Assembly: GCA_017617355.1 (NCBI GenBank)
Contig: JAFZWI010000023.1
Coordinates: forward strand, 20,202 to 84,201
Reading direction: 5' to 3'
Length of the DNA: 64,000 bases
From: Salinivirgaceae bacterium
GTDB taxonomy: Bacteria; Bacteroidota; Bacteroidia; Bacteroidales; SZUA-534
Positions 53,097 to 62,159 of this stretch are shown piece after piece; positions within the stretch are counted from its first letter, which is position 1, and each line of letters starts with the position of its first letter. A model generated the notes under the pieces. The model ran no database searches, had not been told where the DNA came from, and was given only the letters and a program-made list of their open reading frames with translations. Both the position numbers and the translations under genes were made by a program.

Positions 53097-55044
53097 AGAA
53101 TTTGAAAGCCTGCAAGATACGCAGGTGATGCGTCTCGTGGTTGGCTATGGCCGGCTTCATCATCTTTTTGGCTGTGTTAAGAATGTCGTTGGGTGAGTAG
53201 CCGCAGATTTCGTATAACTCATGCGATGCGCCATGCTCGACAAAAGCGTCGGGGATACCAAGCCGAACAACTTCGGCATTATACTGATTGTCAGCCATAA
53301 ACTCAAGCACAGCGCTACCAAAACCACCTTTCAAAACACCGTCTTCAATGGTGATGATTTTGGTGAATTTCTTGAACACTTTATGCAGCAATTCCTCGTC
53401 AATCGGCTTCACAAAACGCATATCGTAGTGAGCGTAATCGATGTCGGCTTCAAGCAGTTTGTCCGATATCTCATTCACAAAATTGCCGGTGTTGCCAATC
53501 GTCAAAATGGCTAACGATGAGCCTTCGCGCAGCGTGCGGCCTTTGCCTATTGGAATCAGTTCGAATGGTTTCTGCCAATCGGCGTTTGGTGTTTTTCCGC
53601 GCGGATAGCGGATTGAGAACGGCCCTTGCGGACGATTTTGCGCGGTGAACATCATATTGCGGAGCTCGCACTCGTCCATTGGGGCGGCAACGGTCATATT
53701 CGGGATGCTGCGCATGAAAGCTATGTCGAAAGCGCCGTGGTGTGTTGCGCCGTCGGCACCGACAATGCCGGCGCGGTCGAGGCAGAAGACAACGTTGAGG
53801 TTCTGCAGAGCCACATCGTGGATAATCTGGTCGTAGGCACGCTGCATGAAAGTAGAGTAGATGTTGCAGAAAGGCATCATTCCTTGTGCGGCAAGTCCTG
53901 CGGCAAACGTTACGGCGTGTTCTTCGGCAATGCCCACATCGAAAGTGCGGTCGGGCATCTTCTCTAGCATAATGTTCATACTGCAGCCTGTAGGCATGGC
54001 GGGCGTTATGCCTACAATCTTCGGGTTGCGCTCGGCTAGTTCAAGCAGTGTGTGGCCGAAAACATCCTGAAAACGCGGACGCGGGTCGGACGATGTTTTT
54101 ATTATCTCGCCAGTCTCCTTGTCGAACAAGCCGGGAGCGTGCCAAGTGGTTTGGTCTTGCTCGGCTTGCGGGAAGCCCTTGCCTTTCACGGTTTTAACGT
54201 GCAGCAGTTTTGGTCCCGGAATGCGTTTCAAGTCGTCGAGAACTTTGGTCAGATAGATGACATCATGGCCGTCGATAGGACCGAAGTAGCGGAAATTCAA
54301 CGCCTCGAACAAGTTGCCCTGTTTCAGCAGAATCGACTTCACGCCGCGGTCAATTTTTTGGATAAGCGACTGAGTGTTAGGCCCGAAGCGGTTCAGCTTG
54401 CCCAACACATTCCACACTTCGTCTTTCAATTTGTTGTATCGTTGCGATGTCGAGACATCTACCAGATAATCTTTGAAAGCGCCCACGCTCGGGTCGATAG
54501 CCATGTTGTTATCGTTCAGAATGACAAGCAGGTTGGTCTTTTGAACGCCGGCGTTGTTGAGGCCTTCGAAAGCCAGGCCGCCAGTCATTGAGCCGTCACC
54601 GATGATAGCCACCACATTGCGGTCAGTCTCGCCTTTGAGTTTTGAGCCCATGGCCAAACCCAAGGCGGCTGATATTGAGGTTGATGCGTGTCCAGCGCCA
54701 AAAGCGTCATATTCGCTTTCGCTGCGTTTTGGGAAACCCGAAATGCCATGCAGCAGACGATTTGAGGGGAACAAATCGCGGCGGCCGGTCAGAATCTTGT
54801 GTCCGTAGGCCTGATGCCCGACATCCCACACAAGCTGGTCGTAAGGAGTGTTGTAAATATAATGGAGCGCAACCGTAAGCTCGACCACGCCAAGGCTTGA
54901 GCCAAAATGTCCCGGATGTCGGCTAACAACATCGATGATGTATTGGCGCAATTCGGCGCAAATAGCAGGAAGTTCCTCTGGCTTAAAACGTTTTAGGTCG
55001 TCGGGAGAGTTTATTTGCGATAGATATTTACCAACCTCCGGCAT
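53086..55044 (-). CDS. dxs: 1-deoxy-D-xylulose-5-phosphate synthase
   Basis: The product has 652 residues. The TPP motif is GDGSMTGGLAFEGLNNAG, followed by ILNDNNMAI. The opening VVSRHPGHFGSSLGVVELTVALHYIY holds the catalytic His (SRHPGHFGSSLG). The transketolase half carries DVGIAEEHAVTFAAGLA with the conserved Glu and CLDRAGIVGADGATHHG. It condenses pyruvate and glyceraldehyde-3-P, the first step of the MEP isoprenoid pathway. It is monocistronic, with a -7 box 18 bases upstream. The end overlaps the convergent MMPL gene. Confidence 0.97.
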   Translation of the reverse strand: MPEVGKYLSQINSPDDLKRFKPEELPAICAELRQYIIDVVSRHPGHFGSSLGVVELTVALHYIYNTPYDQLVWDVGHQAYGHKILTGRRDLFPSNRLLHGISGFPKRSESEYDAFGAGHASTSISAALGLAMGSKLKGETDRNVVAIIGDGSMTGGLAFEGLNNAGVQKTNLLVILNDNNMAIDPSVGAFKDYLVDVSTSQRYNKLKDEVWNVLGKLNRFGPNTQSLIQKIDRGVKSILLKQGNLFEALNFRYFGPIDGHDVIYLTKVLDDLKRIPGPKLLHVKTVKGKGFPQAEQDQTTWHAPGLFDKETGEIIKTSSDPRPRFQDVFGHTLLELAERNPKIVGITPAMPTGCSMNIMLEKMPDRTFDVGIAEEHAVTFAAGLAAQGMMPFCNIYSTFMQRAYDQIIHDVALQNLNVVFCLDRAGIVGADGATHHGAFDIAFMRSIPNMTVAAPMDECELRNMMFTAQNRPQGPFSIRYPRGKTPNADWQKPFELIPIGKGRTLREGSSLAILTIGNTGNFVNEISDKLLEADIDYAHYDMRFVKPIDEELLHKVFKKFTKIITIEDGVLKGGFGSAVLEFMADNQYNAEVVRLGIPDAFVEHGASHELYEICGYSPNDILNTAKKMMKPAIANHETHHLRILQAFKFFKQ

Positions 55045-55062
55045 CGATTTTCAAAATTTCCG

Positions 55063-55070
55063 CAAAGATA
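55063..55070 (-). promoter_or_regulatory. -7 promoter box (TATCTTTG) for dxs
   Basis: On the minus strand, TATCTTTG (55070-55063) matches TAnnTTTG, 18 bases before the dxs ATG. A -33 TTTG was not found at a normal distance. Confidence 0.45.
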
Positions 55071-55125
55071 TAAAACTTTGCCGACGGGTGTTTGTTGTAT
55101 TAGCCTTACAAACTTCTTTTTATTC

Positions 55126-55133
55126 TATCTTTG
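55126..55133 (+). promoter_or_regulatory. -7 promoter box (TATCTTTG) for the S41 protease pair
   Basis: TATCTTTG lies only 5 bases before the ATG at 55139. If it is used, the transcript would be nearly leaderless, or translation starts further in. It forms a divergent pair with the dxs box. Confidence 0.35.
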
Positions 55134-55138
55134 TGCTT

Positions 55139-56536
55139 ATGAAAAATTTGTTCGGCAATATAACTCCGACATCTGACGCAAAACAGTTTCTGTTGCCAAT
55201 AGCTATCGGCCTGATAATGATTGTGTCGTGCCACGACAAGAACGACGACAACGGCACAAACCGCGATGATTTGGAGCGTTACGGCCTGATAGACCAAACA
55301 ATTTATAAGATATTGGATTCGTGCTATTTATGGAACGAGTCAATGCCGGAGTTTTCGAAAAACGAGGCCAGAAAACCCGATGAGTTTTTCAAAAGTTTGC
55401 TCAGCCCCGTCGATAAATGGTCGTTTATCCGCGACGATTACGATAAGCTGAATAAAGAGCTTGAAGGTGAGCCTTTTACAATGGGTTACTCGCCGCAGTT
55501 TTTCAACTACAGAGGCAAAGTGATGCTGGTTGTTGAGTACGTGTACCGGGGTTCGCCGGCCGAAAAAGCCGGACTCAGGCGCGGTGACATTGTTTCCAAA
55601 ATTGACGGCGAGGAGATGACACTCGATAATTATGCCGCGCTCTATTCGAAGCAAGCGGCCACCTACACTATAGGGGTTTACAACGCTAAAACCGGCCTAT
55701 TCGACGATGCCCGGCAAATATCATTGGAAGCCGCCGAAATAGAGGCCGACCCGTCGGTTTATGACACAATAATAGACGTTAACGGAAAAGCGGTAGGCTA
55801 CTATGTGTTCACAAAATTCGCCTACAACCCGAAGTATAACGAGCACATTAACAGTATTTTCGACCATTTTAAACAAGCTGGTGTCAAAGACCTGATTGTT
55901 GATTTGCGATACAATGGCGGCGGCGTGACATGGGTTGCGCAGCTTTTGGCCTCAAACATGGCTCCGGCGGCGGTTGTAGAAGAAGAGCAGGTGATGACAA
56001 GGCTTTTCTTCAACGACAATCTGACTGAAGTGCGAGAAAAAGACCCGGAGAGCTTTCTGTACCGATTTTTCGATACAGGCCACAATGCCGATATGGAGAA
56101 CATTTATTTTCTTTGTTCACGTGGCACGGCTTCGGCAAGCGAGCTGTTAATCACGGGGTTGATGCCGTATATGAATGTCAAAATCATCGGCACTAACACA
56201 CGCGGAAAATATGTCGGGATGTTTGTTTTCGACCGCACGGTGCGCGGCTACACCGGTCTTGGCGACTGGGCCATTCTGCCCATAACGTTCAAGACGGCCA
56301 ATGCCGAAGGCTACACCGATTTTGACGGGGGCCTGGAGCCCGACTATTATGTTGAGGATGATATGATGAGCGGTTATCAGTTTGGCGACCTCAACGACCC
56401 GATGCTGGCAACGGCTGTCGATGTTATAGGAGGACAACCGCTTACAACCAAAGCGGCGCGTCAAAATCCGTTCATTGTTATCGGAAGAGACGAGTCGGTT
56501 AGTAATAACAATTTGATTGTCAGATATTCAGAATAA
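55139..56536 (+). CDS. S41-family (CtpA-like) lipoprotein protease, copy 1
   Basis: The product has 465 residues from the ATG at 55139. The upstream open frame is antisense to dxs and not coding. Signal peptide with lipobox MIVSC (Cys31). An N-terminal helical region is followed by a PDZ domain (about 135-205; RGSPAEKAGLRRGDIVSKIDGEEM in part) and the S41 catalytic domain: VDLRYNGGG, then CSRGTASASELL with the catalytic Ser (near residue 332) and NTRGKYVG with the Lys (near 360). The dyad looks intact. Targets are probably periplasmic proteins. It is followed after 9 bases by a paralogue. Confidence 0.9.
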   Translation: MKNLFGNITPTSDAKQFLLPIAIGLIMIVSCHDKNDDNGTNRDDLERYGLIDQTIYKILDSCYLWNESMPEFSKNEARKPDEFFKSLLSPVDKWSFIRDDYDKLNKELEGEPFTMGYSPQFFNYRGKVMLVVEYVYRGSPAEKAGLRRGDIVSKIDGEEMTLDNYAALYSKQAATYTIGVYNAKTGLFDDARQISLEAAEIEADPSVYDTIIDVNGKAVGYYVFTKFAYNPKYNEHINSIFDHFKQAGVKDLIVDLRYNGGGVTWVAQLLASNMAPAAVVEEEQVMTRLFFNDNLTEVREKDPESFLYRFFDTGHNADMENIYFLCSRGTASASELLITGLMPYMNVKIIGTNTRGKYVGMFVFDRTVRGYTGLGDWAILPITFKTANAEGYTDFDGGLEPDYYVEDDMMSGYQFGDLNDPMLATAVDVIGGQPLTTKAARQNPFIVIGRDESVSNNNLIVRYSE

Positions 56537-56545
56537 AACATCAAA

Positions 56546-57925
56546 ATGAGAAAGAGTTTGATTTTATTAAGCGTAGTGGCAATGTTGGTCGTGGCGTGCA
56601 ACAAGAAAGACAGCAACACTGACGGCAGCAAGGCAGAGGAGTACGCAAAGGTGAACAAGTGCATCAACGGAGTTATGCAGACCTACTATTTGTGGAACAA
56701 ACGTGTGCCGCGCTACAGAAACGCCGACATACGCAACCCCGAAGAATATTTTGAGAGTTTGCTCTATGCCGACGACAGGTGGTCGTTCATTGTCGATGAT
56801 AAAGACGAATATCTTGCCGAATCGGAAGGCACACCATACGCAAAGGGTTATTCGCCGCAGTTCAGATATTATAACAACAAAAAGAATGTCATGATTCTGG
56901 TTGAATATGTCTATCCGGGTTCGCCAGCCGACAGAGCCGGACTCAAACGCGGCGATATCATCCTCGAAATCAATGGCGAAGAGATGAATATTGACAACTA
57001 CTATGACCTATATCGTAAAGATGATGTCACATATTTGCTTGGCACATACGATGCTGAAAACAACAAATTTGACGATGCCGAGACAATATCGCTAAAAGCT
57101 GAAATAATACAGGCCGACCCGTCGATTTACGATACTATTTTCTATGTCGGTGACAAACCGGTCGGTTATTATGTCTTTACTGAATTCACACAGGGCGACA
57201 CCTATCATCCGACAATGGATGCTATTTTCGACCGCTTTAAGGTTGCCGGTGTCAAAGATTTGATTCTCGATTTACGCTACAATGGAGGCGGTTTTGAAGA
57301 CACTGAGCTTCATCTGGCTTCGGTCATTGCTCCTGCCAGCGTTGTGAGCAACCACGAGTTGTACGAAACGAAAATTTTTAACAAAACGCTGACCAAATAC
57401 CTGGAAGACGAAGATATGTCGGACTATTTTCCCGATAACAGCCACAATGCTGATATGGAAAATTTGTATGTTCTCTGCACAAATGGTACAGCTTCGGCAA
57501 GCGAGTCGGTAACCATTGCGCTTATGCCATATATGAATGTAAAACTCATAGGTGAAAACACTTACGGAAAATATACAGGTATGATTACTATATATGATTC
57601 AGAAGGTGATTTGAAGGAGTTAGGAAACTGGCTTTTGATGCCGGTTGTGTTTAAATATGCCAATGCCAAAGGCTTCACCGATTTTATTGACGGTCTTGAG
57701 CCCGACTATTATGTTGAGGACGATTTGTTAGCTGGCTATCAGTTTGGTGACCTCAACGACCCTATGCTGTCAACGGCTATCAGTGTTATAGCGGGAGACA
57801 ATTCTCCATTGTCGGCAAAATCGGCTTACAAGAACCCGTTCCCATATCTGGGCCGTGATAGGTCGGTTTTCAAAAACAACCGTATTTCTAAAATGCCGAA
57901 AATCAGCACGGTTTCTAAAAACTAA
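56546..57925 (+). CDS. S41-family (CtpA-like) lipoprotein protease, copy 2
   Basis: The product has 459 residues. The lipobox is LVVAC (Cys18). The plan matches copy 1: helical N-part, PDZ (GSPADRAGLKRGDIILEINGEEM in part), LDLRYNGGGFED, TNGTASASESVT (Ser near residue 315) and NTYGKYTG (Lys). The identities to copy 1 are dense, for example YSPQF, EPDYYVEDD and AGYQFGDLNDPML, so this is a tandem duplication. Both copies keep the catalytic pair, suggesting two active enzymes with different targets or regulation. Confidence 0.9.
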   Translation: MRKSLILLSVVAMLVVACNKKDSNTDGSKAEEYAKVNKCINGVMQTYYLWNKRVPRYRNADIRNPEEYFESLLYADDRWSFIVDDKDEYLAESEGTPYAKGYSPQFRYYNNKKNVMILVEYVYPGSPADRAGLKRGDIILEINGEEMNIDNYYDLYRKDDVTYLLGTYDAENNKFDDAETISLKAEIIQADPSIYDTIFYVGDKPVGYYVFTEFTQGDTYHPTMDAIFDRFKVAGVKDLILDLRYNGGGFEDTELHLASVIAPASVVSNHELYETKIFNKTLTKYLEDEDMSDYFPDNSHNADMENLYVLCTNGTASASESVTIALMPYMNVKLIGENTYGKYTGMITIYDSEGDLKELGNWLLMPVVFKYANAKGFTDFIDGLEPDYYVEDDLLAGYQFGDLNDPMLSTAISVIAGDNSPLSAKSAYKNPFPYLGRDRSVFKNNRISKMPKISTVSKN

Positions 57926-57965
57926 ACACCAAACATTTCAACGTTAAACATCTAATTTTTCAGCT

Positions 57966-59198
57966 ATGTCAGAACAACGCACCAGCATCACAGGAATGAG
58001 CACCTTGACGTTTATGTTCTTCTCGTTCGGTTTTGTAACTACGATGAACAACATTCTCATACCTTATATGCAAACCCTTTTCAGCTTGACAAACGCGCAG
58101 GCTATGTTCATCAATATGGTTTGGTACGGGGCTTACGGCGTGGGCTCAATTCCGTCATCGGTTATTACTGAACGGTTCGGCTACAAGCGTGGAATGCTCA
58201 TTGGCTTGATGATTTGTGCTTTGGGTGGATTTCTTTACTACCCGGCCGCTCTAATGGTTAGCTATCCGTTCTTCCTGACAGCCACTTTTGTGCTGGCGTT
58301 GGGCATAACATTACTGCAGGTTGCCGTTAATCCGTATGTAGTTGAGATAGGGCCGCATCGTACAACCGCAATGCGAATGAATATTGTAGGCACGGCAAGT
58401 TCCACCGCACGAATGATAGCACCGCTTGTAGGCACGGCTTTGTTTTTGGGCACTATCAGCCAGATTATCCCCGACAATACTCTGCCCGTGAGTGACGCAC
58501 AGCGGTCGGCGTTGGCGCAGTCGCTGCAGATGCCTTACTTGTCGATAGGTGCGGCTTTCTTGGTTTTGCTAATAATTATAAGCTTGATAAAACTCCCCGT
58601 AATCACACATCAGACAGATGACCGCGGAACGATTGCGAAAGCCTGGCAGCACCGCCACTTGCGCTATGGTGTGCTGGCTATTTTCATCTACGAGGGAATT
58701 GAAATCGCCATACCGAGCTTTATGGTGCAGTATGCCACCAACAGCAACATTCTGGGCGTTGATGAGTCACGCGCTGCCACATTCATCACCTTCTATTTCT
58801 TAGCAATGCTTGCCGGACGTTTCACGGGTATTTTTGTGATGAAGCGCGTCACTGATAAGGTTGCTTTGGCGGCATACGCTGCGGCCGGCATCGTGTTGGT
58901 GGCCTTCGGATTGCTGTTCCACGGACCGGTAGCCATTGCGGCGCTTATCCTTTCAGGATTGTGTCAGAGTGTGATGTGGGGCAACATTTTCGGCCTTGCC
59001 ACACGCGGACTTGATTATCTCACAAATAAGGCCACAAGCCTGATGCTTACAGCTATTGCGGGTGGCGGAATCATCACCGTGGCAATGGGAGCCGTGGCCG
59101 ACCATTTCGGCGTAAAGGCAGCACTTTTCATAATGATTCCGCTCTACATCTATATGATTTGGTACGCACGCTCGGCGGAAAAACTGGCTGAAAAGTGA
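57966..59198 (+). CDS. Sugar MFS transporter (FucP/GluP-like)
   Basis: The product has 410 residues with twelve membrane helices. The start TFMFFSFGFVTTMNNILIPYMQTLFSLTNAQAMFIN (in part: GFVTTMNNILIPYMQ) and LQVAVNPYVVEIGP are signatures of the FucP/glucose-galactose:H+ symporter group. It brings a hexose or related sugar across the inner membrane. Which sugar cannot be told. Its stop overlaps the GTG start of the T9SS plug gene by 3 bases. Confidence 0.9.
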   Translation: MSEQRTSITGMSTLTFMFFSFGFVTTMNNILIPYMQTLFSLTNAQAMFINMVWYGAYGVGSIPSSVITERFGYKRGMLIGLMICALGGFLYYPAALMVSYPFFLTATFVLALGITLLQVAVNPYVVEIGPHRTTAMRMNIVGTASSTARMIAPLVGTALFLGTISQIIPDNTLPVSDAQRSALAQSLQMPYLSIGAAFLVLLIIISLIKLPVITHQTDDRGTIAKAWQHRHLRYGVLAIFIYEGIEIAIPSFMVQYATNSNILGVDESRAATFITFYFLAMLAGRFTGIFVMKRVTDKVALAAYAAAGIVLVAFGLLFHGPVAIAALILSGLCQSVMWGNIFGLATRGLDYLTNKATSLMLTAIAGGGIITVAMGAVADHFGVKAALFIMIPLYIYMIWYARSAEKLAEK

Positions 59199-60463
59199 AA
59201 CTGAGAGCCGTACATATTGCTGTTTGTCTGTTGGTTTCCGTATTTTTTCTGGCGGAGACAACAGTCGCGCAGTCGCTTGTTTTCAAGCGGCCCGATGTGC
59301 ACACGTTGCGCACCTATGTTGAAGGCGATGAGACTTCTTTTCCTCTTATCGAGTTGAATAGTGGGGGGCGCGTTATTGTTGAGTTCGACATTTTGGATTC
59401 TAACATAGCCGACCTTGAATACAGTCTCCGTCATTGTAATTCCGACGGCACTCCAAGCAATCTGTTGCCAGCGGAATACGCCAACGGTTTCACAATTAAT
59501 GCGATAACCGATTATTCGCCGTCGGTGGGAACAACCGTTCAATACATAAACTACCGTATCGGTTTTCCAAATGATGATGTGCAGATGCTTTTATCGGGGT
59601 GCTATCAGGTCGATGTCTTTTATACCGGCCGTCCCGACAGCCTTGTTGCACGCACAATGTTTATGGTTTGTGAGCAGCTTGCAGGCATCGATGTCGAGAT
59701 TCTGAAACCGCAGACCGCAGTCAGTGAGCGGCACTCGCACGATGTGCGTCTTTCAGTTGATTGCAGCGATTTGCCCGTGAACGATTTCTTTGGCGAGCTT
59801 TCGGTGAGTGTTATCCAGAACGGTTCGCCTTTCAATTCGCTGACAAACTTGAAACCCAAGCAGATAGCCGGAAGGGAGCTTATATATTCTTATGCTGGCG
59901 ACATGATGATTTCGGGCGGAAACGAGTTCCGTCGTCTCGATATGCGTTACTTGCGGCGGGCGCCAGTCAATTACAATCAGGTCGATTACCATGCGCCGTT
60001 TTTCCATATCACCACGCCAACCGATGAGAGCCGCACCTTCAAACCATATTTTACTGAAACCGACCAAAACGGTCAGTATTTGATTTACGCCGAAACAGTC
60101 AACAAATCGTTTGACGACTATTACCGCGCCGCCGATTATGCTTATGCTCATCTGACACTTGCCTCGGAGCCTATGCCCGACGGCGATGTGTTTGTGTGCG
60201 GCGGTTTCTGCAATTGGAGGCTCGACTCAACTAATATGATGCGCTACAATTTTCAGCAGCATCGCTATGAGTCTGATTTGTTGTTGAAGCAGGGTGTTTA
60301 CGATTACATTTATGTCTGCCGCACCTATACTGGCCAAGTTGACACCGAACGCTTCGAAGGCTCTCATTCCGAAACGGGCAACAGCTATTTTTTTCTTGTG
60401 TTTTTCCGTCCGGTAACTGGCGAATATGAGCAGTTGGTGGGAGCGCTGGAGGTGAAGAATTAA
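59195..60463 (+). CDS. Type IX secretion system plug protein (DUF5103)
   Basis: The product has 422 residues from a GTG start overlapping the transporter stop. The signal peptide ends TTVAQS. Family features are VFKRPDVHTLRTYVEGDETSFPLIEL, DLEYSLRHCNSDG, ITDYSPS, YINYRIGFPNDDVQML and QLAGIDVEI, each given in part. A glycogen-binding-like module near the end (VFVCGGFCNWRLDSTNMMRYN in part) is typical. DUF5103 proteins were found as the plug closing the periplasmic or lateral gate of the SprA barrel. With sprA and porQ at 2.4-10.9 kb, this is a second T9SS locus in the window. Confidence 0.88.
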   Translation: MKLRAVHIAVCLLVSVFFLAETTVAQSLVFKRPDVHTLRTYVEGDETSFPLIELNSGGRVIVEFDILDSNIADLEYSLRHCNSDGTPSNLLPAEYANGFTINAITDYSPSVGTTVQYINYRIGFPNDDVQMLLSGCYQVDVFYTGRPDSLVARTMFMVCEQLAGIDVEILKPQTAVSERHSHDVRLSVDCSDLPVNDFFGELSVSVIQNGSPFNSLTNLKPKQIAGRELIYSYAGDMMISGGNEFRRLDMRYLRRAPVNYNQVDYHAPFFHITTPTDESRTFKPYFTETDQNGQYLIYAETVNKSFDDYYRAADYAYAHLTLASEPMPDGDVFVCGGFCNWRLDSTNMMRYNFQQHRYESDLLLKQGVYDYIYVCRTYTGQVDTERFEGSHSETGNSYFFLVFFRPVTGEYEQLVGALEVKN

Positions 60464-60469
60464 AAGAAA

Positions 60470-60492
60470 AAAGCCGCATTTTCTGCGGCTTT
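60470..60492. terminator. Bidirectional rho-independent terminator
   Basis: AAAGCCGCA (60470-60478) and TGCGGCTTT (60484-60492) form a perfect 9-bp stem with a 5-base loop. It lies between the convergent plug and lipoprotein genes. Confidence 0.9.
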
Positions 60493-60513
60493 AATCTATA
60501 TGTTTCTGACTGA

Positions 60514-62001
60514 TTAATCAAAACAAGCAGATACATCAACTTTATAATTACCCTTCGAATTTATCATTACACCACTAAGTTCGTAAGTTGTATCATCAAC
60601 TTTTGTGAGTTTATATGTTGCCATGCAGTCGGTAGTTGTAATAACAACATTCTTCTCAAACACTTTTGCATCAGCCAGTTTTGCTTTGTTGGCGTCGGCT
60701 TTTGCTTGAGTTCTTACATCGTTAGTAGTAGTAGCTATCTTCATGGTTTTAGCAGACGCAAGTGATACATCATCTTTCTCCCCTTTTAATACAAGTTCTA
60801 TTGTTTTAGCAATGTTATCATCATTGATACTGCCTGTTGCAGAATCATAGAAATCACCCAACATGTAGTCTTTTTGGTTGTACAAAGAGAATTGTGCACC
60901 AAGTTGAGTGTTAGCGCCAGTACCTACATAAAATGAGTAGTCAGCGCCAATGGATTCTTCAAAAGAGCCATCCTTTTTCGTCTTAATCCTAAGGGTATAT
61001 TGTGCAACAGGCAATTTACCAACTGATTTGACATCAAGCACAAAAGGTTCTTTTGCTCCCCAACCATTATCATTCAAAATTTTGTTTTTCACCTTTAATG
61101 GTTCATTTTGCTCAAGGAAGTCGTAAGCCACAGAGCCATCAACATTGTATAAAGCGAACTCTTTGATTTTGGTGTTGGTTGTAATCTGACCAGCGATTTC
61201 AATAGTAACATCAGAATTTGCAATAACTGTCAGCTCTCCAAATGTGAATATTTCCTTAGAAAAATGTTTCAATTCCACTTTAACACGGTTGGCCAAATAA
61301 TCAGCTTGTGATTTATAGTAATAACCATATATGTGGTCTTCGTTAAACTCTTGTATTTCAATATAACATTTATCTTCAGCCCATTTACCACCATAGTTCA
61401 AAACAAGAACACTATGTGAATCATCATTCCACTCCCATAGGAAATCGTATGTATTATCCAAACTACCTTTATAATAGGATTCTTCCGTTCCATATTTGTT
61501 GCCATTCTCATCGAAAAAAGAGAACAAGCTTGAATAGTTTGAACCTTCATTTTCTCTTATAGGCAACGAGCCTTCCCAATATCCGGCAGTGAAATCAAAC
61601 GGGTTATTATCAGTGTTTTGCCCATTATTACTATTTTCTCCATTGTTTTCACCGTTATTTTCACCATTGTTCTCTCCATTGTTTTCGTTGTTATTGCCAC
61701 CATTATTGCTATTGTTTTTTGCAAAAAGAGCAACAAGGATTATATCGTCGTTCTGCACGGTTATAGTACGAGGGTTGCTTTTTATGCCATCGCTCCAGCA
61801 CGAGAATGTGTAGCCATTGTCAGGAATGGCAACAAATTTTAAATTCTCGCCTACGCTGTGTTTGCCATTATCTCCGGCAACAGTTCCGCCTTCGCCAGCA
61901 GTTACAGAAACATTAACGAGACTACTATCGTTGTCTTTGTCACAAGCAACAAATGCTGTTGCAAATGCCATTACGGCCAATAAAAACAGAATCCTTTTCA
62001 T
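60514..62001 (-). CDS. Lipoprotein with InlB-like repeat domain and Asn-rich linker
   Basis: The product has 495 residues. The signal peptide ends in lipobox TAFVAC (Cys20). An InlB B-repeat/Flg_new_2-type domain follows (about 30-95; VTAGEGGTVAGDN, FVAIPDNGYTFSCWSDG, LVALFAKNN). Next is an Asn/Gly/Glu linker with ENNG repeats (about 105-135), then a long beta-rich region, probably surface exposed. The linker is encoded by 12-bp tandem repeats, so its length may vary between strains. The gene is divergent from an XRE regulator. Function unknown. Surface binding is an inference from the layout. Confidence 0.8.
   Translation of the reverse strand: MKRILFLLAVMAFATAFVACDKDNDSSLVNVSVTAGEGGTVAGDNGKHSVGENLKFVAIPDNGYTFSCWSDGIKSNPRTITVQNDDIILVALFAKNNSNNGGNNNENNGENNGENNGENNGENSNNGQNTDNNPFDFTAGYWEGSLPIRENEGSNYSSLFSFFDENGNKYGTEESYYKGSLDNTYDFLWEWNDDSHSVLVLNYGGKWAEDKCYIEIQEFNEDHIYGYYYKSQADYLANRVKVELKHFSKEIFTFGELTVIANSDVTIEIAGQITTNTKIKEFALYNVDGSVAYDFLEQNEPLKVKNKILNDNGWGAKEPFVLDVKSVGKLPVAQYTLRIKTKKDGSFEESIGADYSFYVGTGANTQLGAQFSLYNQKDYMLGDFYDSATGSINDDNIAKTIELVLKGEKDDVSLASAKTMKIATTTNDVRTQAKADANKAKLADAKVFEKNVVITTTDCMATYKLTKVDDTTYELSGVMINSKGNYKVDVSACFD
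61636..61683 (-). repeat. Four 12-bp tandem units encoding (NNGE)n in the lipoprotein linker
   Basis: Units begin at 61636, 61648, 61660 and 61672 on the plus strand, of the form TTCWCCRTTRTT, with one to three differences. They encode the repeat N-N-G-E on the minus strand. Slippage would change the linker by four residues without a frameshift. Confidence 0.85.
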
Positions 62002-62079
62002 TTTTTGTAAAATTTAATCGTTAAAAATCCAATCACCAGTTGTTAAAAAACAACTCAAAGTTACTCTTTCCTACGCAAA

Positions 62080-62116
62080 ATAGAAACAAAAGTTTGTATT
62101 ATAGAAACAACAGTTT
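62080..62116. promoter_or_regulatory. Tandem operator-like repeat before the XRE gene
   Basis: ATAGAAACAAAAGTTT (62080-62095) and ATAGAAACAACAGTTT (62101-62116) differ at one of 16 positions and repeat with a 21-bp period, two helical turns. Each half contains AAAC-n-GTTT, a small palindrome. The site lies in the divergent gap between the lipoprotein gene and the XRE gene, where an autoregulator would bind. Confidence 0.6.
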
Positions 62117-62159
62117 TACTCTTGCCAACGAGAGGTGGCTATTTTTGAGAAAAAAAGAA

